Shown piece after piece: positions 43,101 through 51,774 of a DNA stretch of 64,000 nt (positions within the stretch are counted from its first letter, which is position 1; each line of letters begins with the position of its first letter). The position numbers were made by a program, and so were the translations under genes. Origin of the DNA: Oceanospirillum linum (GTDB taxonomy: Bacteria > Pseudomonadota > Gammaproteobacteria > Pseudomonadales > Halomonadaceae); NCBI RefSeq assembly GCF_001995095.2, contig NZ_MTSD02000005.1:124001-188000 (forward strand). The letters run 5' to 3'. The notes below the pieces were generated by a model that was not told the origin of the DNA, did not search any database, and worked only from the letters and a program-made list of their open reading frames with translations.

Positions 43101-43991
43101 TTAGCCTGCAGTGGGTACATTGGTTTCATCGGCATTCTCACTCTCATCCACAGGCTCAGGGATATCTTCTGGCACTTCCAGGGACAGTCGACCCATGTGG
43201 CCGCTCCGAAGGTCATTCAGCAACACTTCTGAGGCTTTATGCCAGTCGATCTGACCTCCAGCCTTTAATCCGCCCCGCTTACTGGCGATCAGTTCGAGTA
43301 TAGCTTCCGGGGTTTCCGGTAGTTTATTCATCTTGTAGCGGGATGATAAAGGCTGGGGGTAGCGTACCATAAGCTCTCCAGCCGCAAACATGGCAATGTC
43401 CAGGTAGTCGATAGCAGTGTTGCGGATAGCACCTGATGTTGCCAGCCGGTAAGCGCTGTTCTGATCTTCAATGCGAGGCCAAAGCACTCCGGGGGTGTCA
43501 ATAATGGCAATGCCGGACGGCAGTGCAATTTTTTGCTGTCGCTTGGTAACCGCTGGCTCATCTCCAACCTTAGCGACTTTTTTGCCCGCCAGACTGTTAA
43601 TCAGGGTCGATTTACCAACGTTAGGTATCCCCATCACCATAACCCGCACAGGCCGGTCTTTACGTACCTGTCCAGCCATCTCTTTGACGATTTTCGGGAT
43701 TTGTTTCAGGGTGCGGGACTCTGTCGTGGTGACCGTAATTGCCCGTGTTTCGCTCTGTCCTTCAAAGTGTTTGATCCAGCGCTTAGTGATCACTGGATCA
43801 GCCAGGTCATCACGACTCAGAATCTTCAGGCAGGGCTTGTTGCCGCGTAGCTCATTCAGCATAGGGTTGGCGCTGGAGTAAGGGAGTCGAGCATCCAGTA
43901 CTTCGATAATAACATCGATTTCAGGCAGAGCATCTTTAATTTGCCGACGTGCCTTATTCATGTGTCCCGGATACCAACCTAACATCGCCAT
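43101..43991 (-). CDS. rbgA: Ribosome biogenesis GTPase of the YlqF/RbgA family
   Basis: A circularly permuted GTPase that assists late 50S assembly. It has 296 residues and opens with GWYPGHMNKARRQI, the family hallmark. The G motifs appear in permuted order: G4 (here LSRDDLAD instead of NKxD, a variant common in this subgroup), G5, then G1 GIPNVGKST (about 119-127) and G3 DTPGV. A C-terminal RNA-binding domain follows. The start at 43991 is supported by GGAG 6 bases upstream; the frame runs 10 codons further without a ribosome site. Confidence 0.92.
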   Translation of the reverse strand: MAMLGWYPGHMNKARRQIKDALPEIDVIIEVLDARLPYSSANPMLNELRGNKPCLKILSRDDLADPVITKRWIKHFEGQSETRAITVTTTESRTLKQIPKIVKEMAGQVRKDRPVRVMVMGIPNVGKSTLINSLAGKKVAKVGDEPAVTKRQQKIALPSGIAIIDTPGVLWPRIEDQNSAYRLATSGAIRNTAIDYLDIAMFAAGELMVRYPQPLSSRYKMNKLPETPEAILELIASKRGGLKAGGQIDWHKASEVLLNDLRSGHMGRLSLEVPEDIPEPVDESENADETNVPTAG

Positions 43992-44018
43992 AGGGCTCTC
44001 CTGTCGCTCTGAACGCAA

Positions 44019-44045
44019 CAAGCCGCTTCAGCATGAAGCGGCTTG
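44019..44045 (-). terminator. Hairpin between msrB and rbgA
   Basis: A perfect 12-base stem (CAAGCCGCTTCA/TGAAGCGGCTTG) with a 3-base loop just after msrB. Only TTGCGTT follows on the minus strand, so termination may be partial. It lies directly before the rbgA start region. Confidence 0.65.
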
Positions 44046-44106
44046 ATAAAGGGAAAAAGTATAACAAGCAGGTAGGATTTTATCAGTAGTTTAATGCAAG
44101 AAAGCG

Positions 44107-44532
44107 TCAGGCATCAGGTTCTTTAATGGCAAAATCCAGAGATGCGGAGTTGACGCAGTAACGTAAGCCCGTAGGTTGAGGGCCATCGGGAAAGATATGG
44201 CCTAAGTGCGCATCACAGATGCTGCAGAGAATCTCTGTGCGTAACATGCCGTGGCTTTGGTCAGTACGCTCTTTGATCGCTTGATCATTAAGGCATTGCC
44301 AGAAACTGGGCCAACCACTACCGGACTCGTATTTTGTTTCAGAGTCAAAAAGCGGTGCTTTGCAACAGGCACAAAGATAAGTGCCCACCTCGTGGTGATG
44401 GTAGTATTTTCCGCTGAAGGGAGGCTCCGTTCCGCCACAACGGCAAATATTATACTGCTCTGAAGAAAGCTCCTGACGCCATTGCTGATCATCTTTTTGC
44501 GGTGGCGTATTTGACTCCTTAATATCAGGCAT
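44107..44532 (-). CDS. msrB: Peptide methionine (R)-sulfoxide reductase MsrB
   Basis: This enzyme reduces methionine-R-sulfoxide in oxidised proteins. It has 141 residues, with zinc cysteines C54/C57 (CACC) and C103/C106 (CSIC), the substrate-binding GSGWPSFW and HIFPDG segments, and the catalytic Cys C126 in [11 protein letters not shown]. It is the ordinary selenium-free, zinc-containing form. There is no signal peptide, so it is cytoplasmic. It belongs to a minus-strand run with the coiled-coil membrane protein and rbgA. Confidence 0.96.
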   Translation of the reverse strand: MPDIKESNTPPQKDDQQWRQELSSEQYNICRCGGTEPPFSGKYYHHHEVGTYLCACCKAPLFDSETKYESGSGWPSFWQCLNDQAIKERTDQSHGMLRTEILCSICDAHLGHIFPDGPQPTGLRYCVNSASLDFAIKEPDA

Positions 44533-44570
44533 AATACTGCTTCCTAAATAAGAGTTACTGAGCAGGCTGA

Positions 44571-45347
44571 TTAATCATAAACCTGTTTTTTCTTCCACTG
44601 ATCTTCTTCCTCTACCATTTTTTCCAGCTCTTTGGTCAGCTGATCACCCTGTTGTCCTTCCAGGCGTTCCTGCTGTTCCTGTTTAGCCGCTGATTCTTCC
44701 AGCTCATCAACCCGTTTTTTGGTTGCCAGAATCTGGTCGGTGTAATCACCGCCCTGGTTGTTTTTACCCATTTCGCTGATAACGCGGCGGTAATGCAGCG
44801 CCGCGATTTTTGGCTTCATTTCCCGCTCTGCTTTCTTGCCCGCAGAGATATACACCTCAATAATTGTTTGCGTGAAAGCCTTTCTGAGCTGTTTCAGGAA
44901 CCCCTGAGCCATCGCGTGGGATATTTTCTTTTCCTGGTACTGAACCGATATATGCTTGTGCAGTAGTTTCAGATTGCGACGTACATTGTTGGCGGTCTGA
45001 ATGTCAGTAACAGGAACGGCGGAAACATTTTTATTTTTAGTGGCAAGCTCCAATAATTGCTTGGCATTTTCTAAATGCTTGGCAACTTTATCATCGGGGT
45101 CTGCTTCGTACTGTTGCTGGAACAGCTCCACAACGCTGCGGGACAGAAATATACGCATATTCTGGTCCAGGTAATGTGCGGGAACCTCTTCCATTAAAAA
45201 CATTAAGTTTCTGGCCCTGTCTCCCAAAGAGCGTAAATAGCGAATATGCTCGATGCGCTTCTTTTCTGCAGCCTGCTTCGAGTAGACAATAAATACGAGG
45301 CCCAGTGCTAATGAAAGCACAACGCCAAGAATGATCACTGATGACAT
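44571..45347 (-). CDS. Uncharacterised membrane-anchored coiled-coil protein
   Basis: I do not recognise a named family. It is a 258-residue protein with one N-terminal transmembrane helix (about 3-22, [19 protein letters not shown]) and a long, almost wholly helical cytoplasmic part. A helical-repeat-like region (about 60-195) precedes a strongly charged Glu/Gln/Lys coiled coil (about 200-255). Alternating basic and acidic runs suggest self-association or a scaffold. It is 38 bases upstream of msrB, perhaps co-transcribed. Codon use is like that of its neighbours. Confidence 0.75.
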   Translation of the reverse strand: MSSVIILGVVLSLALGLVFIVYSKQAAEKKRIEHIRYLRSLGDRARNLMFLMEEVPAHYLDQNMRIFLSRSVVELFQQQYEADPDDKVAKHLENAKQLLELATKNKNVSAVPVTDIQTANNVRRNLKLLHKHISVQYQEKKISHAMAQGFLKQLRKAFTQTIIEVYISAGKKAEREMKPKIAALHYRRVISEMGKNNQGGDYTDQILATKKRVDELEESAAKQEQQERLEGQQGDQLTKELEKMVEEEDQWKKKQVYD

Positions 45348-45708
45348 TCCAGGTTCCCTTTATCCTGAGCTTGTAGTTTCTGATACCTGATAAGCGTTTC
45401 ACTTGTGTATCAAGTGTCCACTATTATTCACTATATACGAAGATACAGCTTCACATATAGTGACTATCGGCATGATCCGGAAAAACTTAAAACAGCAGTT
45501 GCAATACACCTTGATGAATAATAAGAAAAAAAACACATCAGCGCGAATTTTAAAAAGATGATTCAAAGTTAAGGCATTAGAGGTGATTTGGCCTGAGGGC
45601 AAAGTAATGGAAGTTTCTGATAAGAAAAGAAAAAAAGTGGTTGACACTATCTTTGGTCGTCTATAAAATGCGCGCCATCCTTCGATGAGGGGTTATTTGC
45701 AAGACCAC
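45348..45708. other. Upstream region of the tRNA cluster
   Basis: No gene. It contains the tRNA promoter (listed next) and a CACTATAT/ATATAGTG inverted repeat (45429-45462) that may serve the divergent minus-strand gene. A short minus-strand frame (45399-45647) lacks any family sequence or ribosome site. Confidence 0.5.
45641..45668 (+). promoter_or_regulatory. Promoter of the tRNA-Glu/Gly cluster
   Basis: TTGACA (45641-45646) and TATAAA (45663-45668) are separated by 16 bases and followed by a GC-rich GCGCGCC discriminator. Such discriminators are typical of stable-RNA promoters under stringent control. Confidence 0.8.
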
Positions 45709-45784
45709 GTCCCATTCGTCTAGTGGCCTAGGACACCGCCCTTTCACGGCGGTAACAGGGGTTCGAACCCCCTATGGGACGCCA
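45709..45784 (+). tRNA. tRNA-Glu (anticodon TTC), copy 1
   Basis: A 76-base cloverleaf. Acceptor GTCCCAT/ATGGGAC, anticodon loop CTTTCAC reading GAA/GAG, T-arm GGTTCGAACC, and encoded CCA. First gene of the cluster. Confidence 0.97.
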
Positions 45785-45849
45785 TTTCTTGTTGCTGTTT
45801 ACAGCATGTCGGCGTGAAACCGTATGTTGATAATAAATAGCGTTGTGAT

Positions 45850-45925
45850 GCGGGAATAGCTCAGTTGGTAGAGCACAACCTTGCCAAGGTTGGGGTCGCG
45901 AGTTCGAATCTCGTTTCCCGCTCCA
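45850..45925 (+). tRNA. tRNA-Gly (anticodon GCC), copy 1
   Basis: A 76-base cloverleaf. Acceptor GCGGGAA/TTCCCGC, anticodon loop TTGCCAA, T-arm GAGTTCGAATCTC, and encoded CCA. Confidence 0.97.
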
Positions 45926-45950
45926 ATTTCAAATAACCAAAATCGGCCGC

Positions 45951-46026
45951 GTCCCATTCGTCTAGTGGCCTAGGACACCGCCCTTTCACGGCGGTAACAG
46001 GGGTTCGAACCCCCTATGGGACGCCA
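45951..46026 (+). tRNA. tRNA-Glu (anticodon TTC), copy 2
   Basis: Identical to copy 1 over all 76 bases. Confidence 0.97.
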
Positions 46027-46050
46027 CTCTTTCTGCCTGTGCAGGATGAT

Positions 46051-46126
46051 GCGGGAATAGCTCAGTTGGTAGAGCACAACCTTGCCAAGGTTGGGGTCGC
46101 GAGTTCGAATCTCGTTTCCCGCTCCA
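46051..46126 (+). tRNA. tRNA-Gly (anticodon GCC), copy 2
   Basis: Identical to the first tRNA-Gly copy; 24 bases after the preceding tRNA-Glu. Confidence 0.97.
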
Positions 46127-46164
46127 TTCATACTCAGTCAAAAAGAGATTGTAACAAGTTATAC

Positions 46165-46240
46165 GTCCCATTCGTCTAGTGGCCTAGGACACCGCCCTTT
46201 CACGGCGGTAACAGGGGTTCGAACCCCCTATGGGACGCCA
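46165..46240 (+). tRNA. tRNA-Glu (anticodon TTC), copy 3
   Basis: Identical to copy 1; spacer of 38 bases before it. Confidence 0.97.
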
Positions 46241-46265
46241 TATTTTGCCACACGGCAGTTGTGAT

Positions 46266-46341
46266 GCGGGAATAGCTCAGTTGGTAGAGCACAACCTTGC
46301 CAAGGTTGGGGTCGCGAGTTCGAATCTCGTTTCCCGCTCCA
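46266..46341 (+). tRNA. tRNA-Gly (anticodon GCC), copy 3
   Basis: Identical to the first tRNA-Gly copy; 25 bases after the preceding tRNA-Glu. Confidence 0.97.
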
Positions 46342-46415
46342 GTATCTGCTGATTTGGTTAAATGGTTAACTTGGTGGTCGGCCTTATCTGGTGTCACCTT
46401 TTAAGTAAGGTATGT

Positions 46416-46491
46416 GTCCCATTCGTCTAGTGGCCTAGGACACCGCCCTTTCACGGCGGTAACAGGGGTTCGAACCCCCTATGGGACGCCA
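46416..46491 (+). tRNA. tRNA-Glu (anticodon TTC), copy 4
   Basis: Identical to copy 1; the longest spacer (74 bases) precedes it. Confidence 0.97.
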
Positions 46492-46535
46492 TCTTCTTTT
46501 TAAGAAGATATTATTGTAAGCAGTAATATTGTTAT

Positions 46536-46611
46536 GCGGGAATAGCTCAGTTGGTAGAGCACAACCTTGCCAAGGTTGGGGTCGCGAGTTCGAATCTCGT
46601 TTCCCGCTCCA
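46536..46611 (+). tRNA. tRNA-Gly (anticodon GCC), copy 4
   Basis: Identical to the first tRNA-Gly copy; last gene before the terminator. Confidence 0.97.
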
Positions 46612-46617
46612 GATTTT

Positions 46618-46652
46618 AAAAGCCAGTTACTTTATGTGACTGGCTTTTTTCG
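46618..46652 (+). terminator. Terminator of the tRNA cluster
   Basis: AGCCAGTTAC/GTGACTGGCT stem with one G-U pair and a TTTAT loop, followed by six T. Confidence 0.87.
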
Positions 46653-46859
46653 TTTGTCTTCTTTCTTTGATTTCTGCTTCTGATCTATAGCGGGCCCGTT
46701 TTTTCTCTTGTCAGTGATTTTATTTAGCCTACGGTTGTAATCTCCCACAGAGCCCTTATATCTCTGCCACTGACTATACGGGCTTCCCGTATCGCTCCCT
46801 ATTCTGCAGGTTTAGCTTTTATGCCTGTCAGCGCACTGAATTGTCAAAAGGTGTTCTTA

Positions 46860-47834
46860 ATGACCAAAGCACTCTCCATACGTGGCCTGAAAAAGGTGTA
46901 CGGCAATGGTTTTGTCGCCCTGAAAGGCATTGATCTGGATGTTGAACAGGGGGATTTTTTTGCTCTGCTTGGGCCAAATGGCGCAGGCAAGTCCACAACC
47001 CTCGGCATTGTCAGCTCTCTGGTAAATAAGTCGGAAGGCAGCGTTTCGATTTTTGGTGTTGATATTGATAAGGATTTTTCCAAAGCGAAGCGTTTTCTGG
47101 GGGTTGTGCCTCAGGAGTTTAACTTTAATCAGTTTGAGAAGGTGAAGGATATTGTCCTGAGCCAGGCAGGTTATTACGGAATCCCCCGTGCAGAAGCCAA
47201 AGCCCGGACGGAGACCTTTCTGAAAGAGTTAGGCTTGTGGGATAAACGCGATAATGCTGCGCGTATGTTGTCAGGCGGTATGAAGCGTCGACTTATGATT
47301 GCACGGGCTTTGATTCACAAACCGCGCCTGCTGATTCTGGATGAGCCGACTGCCGGTGTGGATATTGAGCTGCGCCGCTCCATGTGGGAATTCATCAAGA
47401 AGATCAACCGTGAGGAAGGCACTACAATTATTCTCACCACTCATTATCTGGAAGAGGCTGAAAGTCTGTGCCGCAATATCGCCATTATTGACCAGGGAGA
47501 TATTGTGAAGAACACCACGATTAAAGCATTGCTGCAGCAACTGAATACCGAGGTTTTCATTATGGACACGGTAGAAAAACTGACTCAGGCACCTCAGGTT
47601 GAAGGCTTTGAAACCCAGCTGCTTGATGAGCACAGCTTTGAGGTGGTAATGCAACGTGGGCAGCACCTGAATGATGTGTTTGTTCAGCTGAACACAGTCG
47701 GTATTGGTATCAGCTCTATGCGGACTAAGTCGAACCGGCTTGAAGAGTTGTTTGTTGAGTTGGTGGAGCAGGATCGTAACAAACAAGGTGCTGCAAACAG
47801 GGAATCAGATCAAAAAGATAAGGTGTCTGCATAA
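46860..47834 (+). CDS. yadG: ABC transporter ATP-binding protein (YadG-like)
   Basis: A 324-residue ATPase of an ABC-2 type transporter. Walker A GPNGAGKST, the signature LSGGMKRR, Walker B LLILDEPTAGVD and the switch His in LTTHYLEEAE are all intact. The C-terminal about 80 residues are the accessory domain common in this subgroup. The start at 46860 (MTKALSIRGLKKVY) is chosen because AAAGGTG lies 7 bases upstream; the frame is open 13 codons earlier. The stop codon directly abuts the ATG of the permease gene, so the two form one transporter. The substrate is unknown. Confidence 0.93.
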   Translation: MTKALSIRGLKKVYGNGFVALKGIDLDVEQGDFFALLGPNGAGKSTTLGIVSSLVNKSEGSVSIFGVDIDKDFSKAKRFLGVVPQEFNFNQFEKVKDIVLSQAGYYGIPRAEAKARTETFLKELGLWDKRDNAARMLSGGMKRRLMIARALIHKPRLLILDEPTAGVDIELRRSMWEFIKKINREEGTTIILTTHYLEEAESLCRNIAIIDQGDIVKNTTIKALLQQLNTEVFIMDTVEKLTQAPQVEGFETQLLDEHSFEVVMQRGQHLNDVFVQLNTVGIGISSMRTKSNRLEELFVELVEQDRNKQGAANRESDQKDKVSA

Positions 47835-48608
47835 ATGAGTGTTCAGGAATATTGGATTGCGTTTACCACCATTCTGCAAAAAGAGATCAGCCGGTTTACC
47901 CGTATCTGGGCTCAGACGCTGCTGCCTCCGGCGATCACGATGACGCTTTATTTTGTCATCTTCGGTAACCTGATCGGTAGTCGGATTGGTGAGATGGGAG
48001 GTTTCTCCTATATGCAGTTTATTGTACCGGGGCTGATCATGATGTCGGTGATCACTAACTCCTACTCCAACGTGGTGTCATCCTTTTATGGGGCGCGCTT
48101 TCAGAAAAGTATCGAAGAGTTGCTGGTTTCTCCGACGCCAAACTGGATCATCTTAAGCGGCTTTGTACTGGGTGGTGTCGCACGGGGCCTGACCGTAGGC
48201 TTTATCGTAACCGTCCTCTCCCTGTTCTTTACGGATCTGCATCTGCACAACCTTTGGATCACGATTCTGGTGGTGCTGATGACATCGATTTTGTTTGCCC
48301 TGGGCGGCTTTGTGAACGCCATGTTTGCCCGCAGTTTCGATGATATCTCTATCGTGCCGACCTTTATTCTGACGCCGCTGACTTATCTGGGCGGCGTGTT
48401 TTACTCCATCTCTTTGCTGCCGGACTTTTGGCAGGGTGTTTCCATGCTGAACCCGATTCTCTACATGGTGAACACCTTCCGCTACGGCATTCTTGGTGTA
48501 TCAGATATTGATGTGGTCTACGCCCTGTCCGCTGTTGCTGTCTTTATTGTGGCGATGTTCACCCTCTGTCTGACACTACTCAATAAAGGTAAAGGCATTC
48601 GGAGTTAA
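47835..48608 (+). CDS. yadH: ABC-2 type permease (YadH-like)
   Basis: A 257-residue membrane protein with six predicted helices, the partner of the ATPase encoded immediately before it. Family features include the amphipathic start (YWIAFTTILQKEISRFTRIW), the SSFYGARFQKSIEELLVSPTP coupling segment and the ILTPLTYLGGVFYSISLLPDFW loop. It is probably an exporter. The next gene, queF, begins at the base after its stop, so yadGH-queF may be one transcript, though their functions are not related. Confidence 0.92.
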   Translation: MSVQEYWIAFTTILQKEISRFTRIWAQTLLPPAITMTLYFVIFGNLIGSRIGEMGGFSYMQFIVPGLIMMSVITNSYSNVVSSFYGARFQKSIEELLVSPTPNWIILSGFVLGGVARGLTVGFIVTVLSLFFTDLHLHNLWITILVVLMTSILFALGGFVNAMFARSFDDISIVPTFILTPLTYLGGVFYSISLLPDFWQGVSMLNPILYMVNTFRYGILGVSDIDVVYALSAVAVFIVAMFTLCLTLLNKGKGIRS

Positions 48609-49484
48609 ATGATGAGTGATTCGAAGCAAGTGCATAGGGATGAGCAAGCCAGCCCAGAGACGTCTCTGCTGGGTAAAGAAACTCAATATGTTGATCAGTA
48701 CGATGCGGGTCTGTTGTTTCCGATTCCCCGCCAGCCGAAACGTGATGAGATCGGTCTTGGGCAGCTGGATGCAGAAGAGGGGGGCTTACCCTTTTTTGGT
48801 CAGGATATCTGGAATGCTTTTGAACTATCCTGGCTGAATGCTAAGGGCAAGCCTGAAGTCGCAGTTGCCGTGTTTCGAATTCCGGCGGATTCGGAAAATA
48901 TTATTGAGTCCAAATCGTTCAAGCTTTATCTCAACTCCTTTAACCAGACTAAATTGTCTGGCTGTCATGAGCTTCAGGCAACGCTGGAAAAGGATCTGTC
49001 CTCAGCGGCAGGTGCTCCGGTTATGGTTGAACTGCATGGTCTGGATGGTGCAATAGCGCTTCAGGTGGTCGAGCCCAAAGGTCGTTGTATTGATGGTCTG
49101 GATATCGAGGTAAGTCATTACCACCCGGAGCCCTCGTTGCTGAAGAACCAGAGCGAGTTGATTGTCGAGGAGACACTTTACAGCCATCTGCTGCGTTCTA
49201 ACTGCCCGGTAACCGGTCAACCGGACTGGGCAACGGTTGAGATCAGCTATACCGGTAAGAAGATCGATAAAGCAGGGCTTCTGGCCTATATCATCTCCTT
49301 CCGCCAGCACAATGATTTCCACGAGCAGTGTGTCGAGCGCATGTTTGTAGATCTCAGTCAGCGCTGCAAGCCGGAAGAGTTGACGGTGGTCGCACGCTAT
49401 ACCCGTCGGGGTGGGTTGGATATTAACCCGTGGCGTTCTTCGAATCGCCCGGATTTGGAAAACCGGCGTTTTGTCCGGCAATAG
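48609..49484 (+). CDS. queF: 7-cyano-7-deazaguanine (preQ0) reductase, long QueF type
   Basis: QueF reduces the nitrile of preQ0 to preQ1 with NADPH in queuosine synthesis. The 291 residues make two tunnelling-fold repeats, as in E. coli. The substrate/NADPH motif ESKSFKLYLNSFN lies at residues 100-112, the nucleophilic Cys at C199 and its partner Asp at D206 (SNCPVTGQPDW). Two adjacent ATGs are possible starts. It follows yadH directly and ends at a terminator. No preQ1 riboswitch was seen before it. Confidence 0.95.
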   Translation: MMSDSKQVHRDEQASPETSLLGKETQYVDQYDAGLLFPIPRQPKRDEIGLGQLDAEEGGLPFFGQDIWNAFELSWLNAKGKPEVAVAVFRIPADSENIIESKSFKLYLNSFNQTKLSGCHELQATLEKDLSSAAGAPVMVELHGLDGAIALQVVEPKGRCIDGLDIEVSHYHPEPSLLKNQSELIVEETLYSHLLRSNCPVTGQPDWATVEISYTGKKIDKAGLLAYIISFRQHNDFHEQCVERMFVDLSQRCKPEELTVVARYTRRGGLDINPWRSSNRPDLENRRFVRQ

Positions 49485-49510
49485 TTCTGTTGGCGTTCAG
49501 ATGCAGGAAG

Positions 49511-49546
49511 TGCCGGTAACTAAAGCATAAAATCTTTTTACCGGCA
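49511..49546 (+). terminator. Terminator after queF
   Basis: A perfect 9-base stem TGCCGGTAA/TTACCGGCA with an 18-base loop, then TTTGTATCTTGT. The T run is moderate. Confidence 0.65.
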
Positions 49547-49579
49547 TTTGTATCTTGTGCCTCGGGTATCCCGAAGAAA

Positions 49580-50368
49580 CTATTCCGGCTTATCTGTTTG
49601 AGGATGGGGTTCCTGGTGCACCTGTTCTTCAGGTTCGGAGGTGTGAGCCGTCTCAGGTTCCTCCTGGCTGGTTGTTTCTTCAGATTGGCCGATTAATGCG
49701 CTATGTTCTTCTTTCAGCTGTTTTATGTCCTGTTCATGCTGCTCTTTATAACGGCTTAATAATACCTTGGCCTTTGTCAGCTGATCGCGGTAATGCGTTA
49801 TTTTCTCTTCGACAGCAGCGGCTTCTTTGCGGCTCAGCTTGATATATTCTTCTAAGTCGAGCAGCGAGCTGTTTTGTTGCTCTGCGATGTCTACGGTACT
49901 CTCGGCACTAGCAGGGTTTTCAAGTAAGCCTTCGATCAGTTTGCGTAAATTAGCCGTTAGCAGAAGCTTCTCATTGAGCATATTTCGCAGCTCACTAATC
50001 TCCCCGGTAACTTTGACAGAGTCTTCTTCGCTTAAACTGGGACTAACCGGAATAAAGCCCGCTCCCTCCATTTGTGGTGACGGGTCTGCGGATGCTTCCA
50101 GAGAGGCTGATGGTTGTATGGCCTCTTCCGGGTCGAGTGCCAGGGAGTCATGCCCTTCCTCGGTACTGATGGAGGAACCGGACTCATGACTTTCCGTCAT
50201 GGCGGCGACTGGTGGTGGCACGGTATCTGTCTCATTCTGATCTTCGCCGCGAAGAATACGAATCTGTTTTTTCAGAAAGCGGGTATGTAAAAAGAGAAAG
50301 AATATGCCTCCCGCCAGCAGCAGGAAGAGCTGTATAATACCAACAAGTGCCAAAGTGGACAGAACCAT
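49580..50368 (-). CDS. Uncharacterised membrane-anchored acidic coiled-coil protein
   Basis: I do not recognise a family. The 262-residue protein has one N-terminal transmembrane helix (about 5-28, LALVGIIQLFLLLAGGIFFLFL), then a basic stop-transfer stretch, then a disordered acidic Ser/Glu/Pro linker (about 45-125). A coiled-coil region follows (about 130-225, LRNMLNEKLLLTANLRKLIEGLL then KITHYRDQLTKAKVLLSRYKEQHE, in outline), and a Glu/Gln/Pro-rich tail ends the protein. The layout (anchor, linker, coiled coil) parallels the gene at 44571-45347. It is divergent from the nitroreductase gene. Confidence 0.72.
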   Translation of the reverse strand: MVLSTLALVGIIQLFLLLAGGIFFLFLHTRFLKKQIRILRGEDQNETDTVPPPVAAMTESHESGSSISTEEGHDSLALDPEEAIQPSASLEASADPSPQMEGAGFIPVSPSLSEEDSVKVTGEISELRNMLNEKLLLTANLRKLIEGLLENPASAESTVDIAEQQNSSLLDLEEYIKLSRKEAAAVEEKITHYRDQLTKAKVLLSRYKEQHEQDIKQLKEEHSALIGQSEETTSQEEPETAHTSEPEEQVHQEPHPQTDKPE

Positions 50369-50551
50369 GTCAACGTTTCCTTAAAGACTCAGATCTTGGC
50401 ATCATAACCTGTATTGCTGGTAAGCTCTATGCTGGTTTTAATGGCTTGAAAATAAGCCGGAATACAGCTTATCAGAGTGGTTATTGTCACTTTATGGGCG
50501 CTTTATACCAGTAGGATGTATGCATCTATTGGGTCGAAAAATGGGGTTTAT

Positions 50552-51112
50552 ATGCAAGCTGATACTTTACTTTTAAATCGAAATTCTCATCCCAAGCTGG
50601 CCGGTGAGCTACCAGATGCTGATACACTGGAATTTATTTATCAGGCTGCCTTACGGGCTCCTGACCATGGTTGTATCCGTCCATGGCGCTTTATCGAGTT
50701 TTCCGGTGCCGGGCGTGAACGTCTGGGGGAGATATTTTTTCGTGGGCTGATGGCCCGTAACCCGCAGGCTGATGAAGCCCAGCAGAATAAGGTGCGCATG
50801 ATGACATTAAGAGCGCCTTTGATTATTGCTGTGATCGCCAAGGTTACAGAGGACCACCCGAAGGTTCCTGTCATTGAACAGGTGCTTTCTGCCGGAGCCG
50901 CTGCACAGAACATGATGCTGGCAGCTTATGCAAAGAATTTGGGGGCGATCTGGCGTACCGGTGATGTGGCATTTGATCCTGTCGTGAATCAGGAACTGGG
51001 TCTTGAAGGTGAAGACCAGGTCGTTGGCTATCTCTACATTGGTGATGTTGAAGGTCGTAATAAACCTCTGCCTGAACACAGTACTGAAGATTTTGTTGAG
51101 CGTTGGAGTTGA
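50552..51112 (+). CDS. Nitroreductase family protein (YdjA-like)
   Basis: An FMN-dependent oxidoreductase of the small YdjA type (186 residues). RNSHPKLAGELPD and ALRAPDHGCIRPWRFIEF carry the N-terminal FMN-binding residues, AAAQNMMLAAYAKNLGAIWRTGD the central part, and VGYLYIGDVEG the C-terminal part. The physiological substrate is not known. The start at 50552 gives the family-typical N-terminus; the open frame reaches back to 50477, but that extension has no family similarity. Confidence 0.88.
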   Translation: MQADTLLLNRNSHPKLAGELPDADTLEFIYQAALRAPDHGCIRPWRFIEFSGAGRERLGEIFFRGLMARNPQADEAQQNKVRMMTLRAPLIIAVIAKVTEDHPKVPVIEQVLSAGAAAQNMMLAAYAKNLGAIWRTGDVAFDPVVNQELGLEGEDQVVGYLYIGDVEGRNKPLPEHSTEDFVERWS

Positions 51113-51161
51113 TAGCTGGTCTCTGCAAAAAAGTAACACAGCAACAAAACAGGAGTGAGCA

Positions 51162-51614
51162 GTGCATCAGGCTCGGGTTGATCAATTTTTAGACCATGTT
51201 AAATCATCCATTCCTCTGGTGAATCATCTGGGGCTGAACCGGGTAATTTTTGAGAACAATGAAGTGTGTTTTCATGTTTCCCTGGCACCTAATCTGAATG
51301 ATAAAGGAACAGGGTTTGGCGGTTCTATTAGTGGGCTTTGCACACTGGCAGGCTGGGCGCTGACAACTCTGCTTTTGATTGAAGCGGATCTTGAGCGAAA
51401 TGTTGTGGTTAAAACCGGTACGATCGATTTTTTTGCACCAGTGACTTCTGATTTTGTTGTCCGTTGCTTTTGCCCTGACCTGAAGGGTAGTGATCTTCTG
51501 ATCGATAAGGTGCAAAGTAAAGGGCGAGGCCGCTTACCCATAGTGGCGGAAATCAGTCAGGGTGATGTGCTTGCCGTTCGTTATAGTGGTGATTATGTTG
51601 CATTGGACAGCTAA
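51162..51614 (+). CDS. Hot-dog fold thioesterase-like protein (YiiD C-terminal type)
   Basis: A 150-residue protein matching the YiiD C-terminal/putative thioesterase domain. PLVNHLGLNRVIFENNEV opens it, then the conserved NLNDKGTGFGGSISGLCTLAGWAL segment, and the C-terminal VAEISQGDVLAVRYSGDYVAL. It probably hydrolyses an acyl thioester, with substrate unknown. It starts at GTG with AGGAG well placed, 49 bases after the nitroreductase gene, and may be in the same transcript. Confidence 0.85.
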   Translation: MHQARVDQFLDHVKSSIPLVNHLGLNRVIFENNEVCFHVSLAPNLNDKGTGFGGSISGLCTLAGWALTTLLLIEADLERNVVVKTGTIDFFAPVTSDFVVRCFCPDLKGSDLLIDKVQSKGRGRLPIVAEISQGDVLAVRYSGDYVALDS

Positions 51615-51699
51615 AGCTCTGCATAGAGTTGGTGCTGGTTCCATTGAAGGGTAAGTACTTGAGATTTATAAAAAAGTTATAAAAAACACCAAAAAAAGC

Positions 51700-51728
51700 T
51701 TGCTCTGGGGGAAACCCCTCCCTATAAT
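51700..51728 (+). promoter_or_regulatory. Promoter of tRNA-Ser
   Basis: TTGCTC (51700-51705), 17 bases, then a perfect TATAAT (51723-51728) and a GC-rich ACGCGCC discriminator. Confidence 0.8.
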
Positions 51729-51774
51729 ACGCGCCATCTGTTGAGCGACTGTTGTTGTTCAGGCAAGATATTGC

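Noticed and set aside
43790-43830. SRDD in place of NKxD in RbgA as a loss of GTP specificity
   Set aside because: This variant occurs in gammaproteobacterial relatives to my knowledge and the other G motifs are intact, so I do not treat it as damage.
45399-45647. 82-codon minus-strand frame upstream of the tRNA cluster
   Set aside because: It covers the tRNA promoter region, is Phe-rich and low in information, and has no ribosome site.
45709-46611. Regularly repeated identical blocks, at first sight a CRISPR-like array
   Set aside because: The repeats are complete tRNA-Glu and tRNA-Gly cloverleaves of 76 bases with encoded CCA, and the spacers vary in length from 24 to 74 bases.
48600-48609. 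A preQ1 riboswitch before queF
   Set aside because: queF follows the yadH stop directly, leaving no room for an aptamer.
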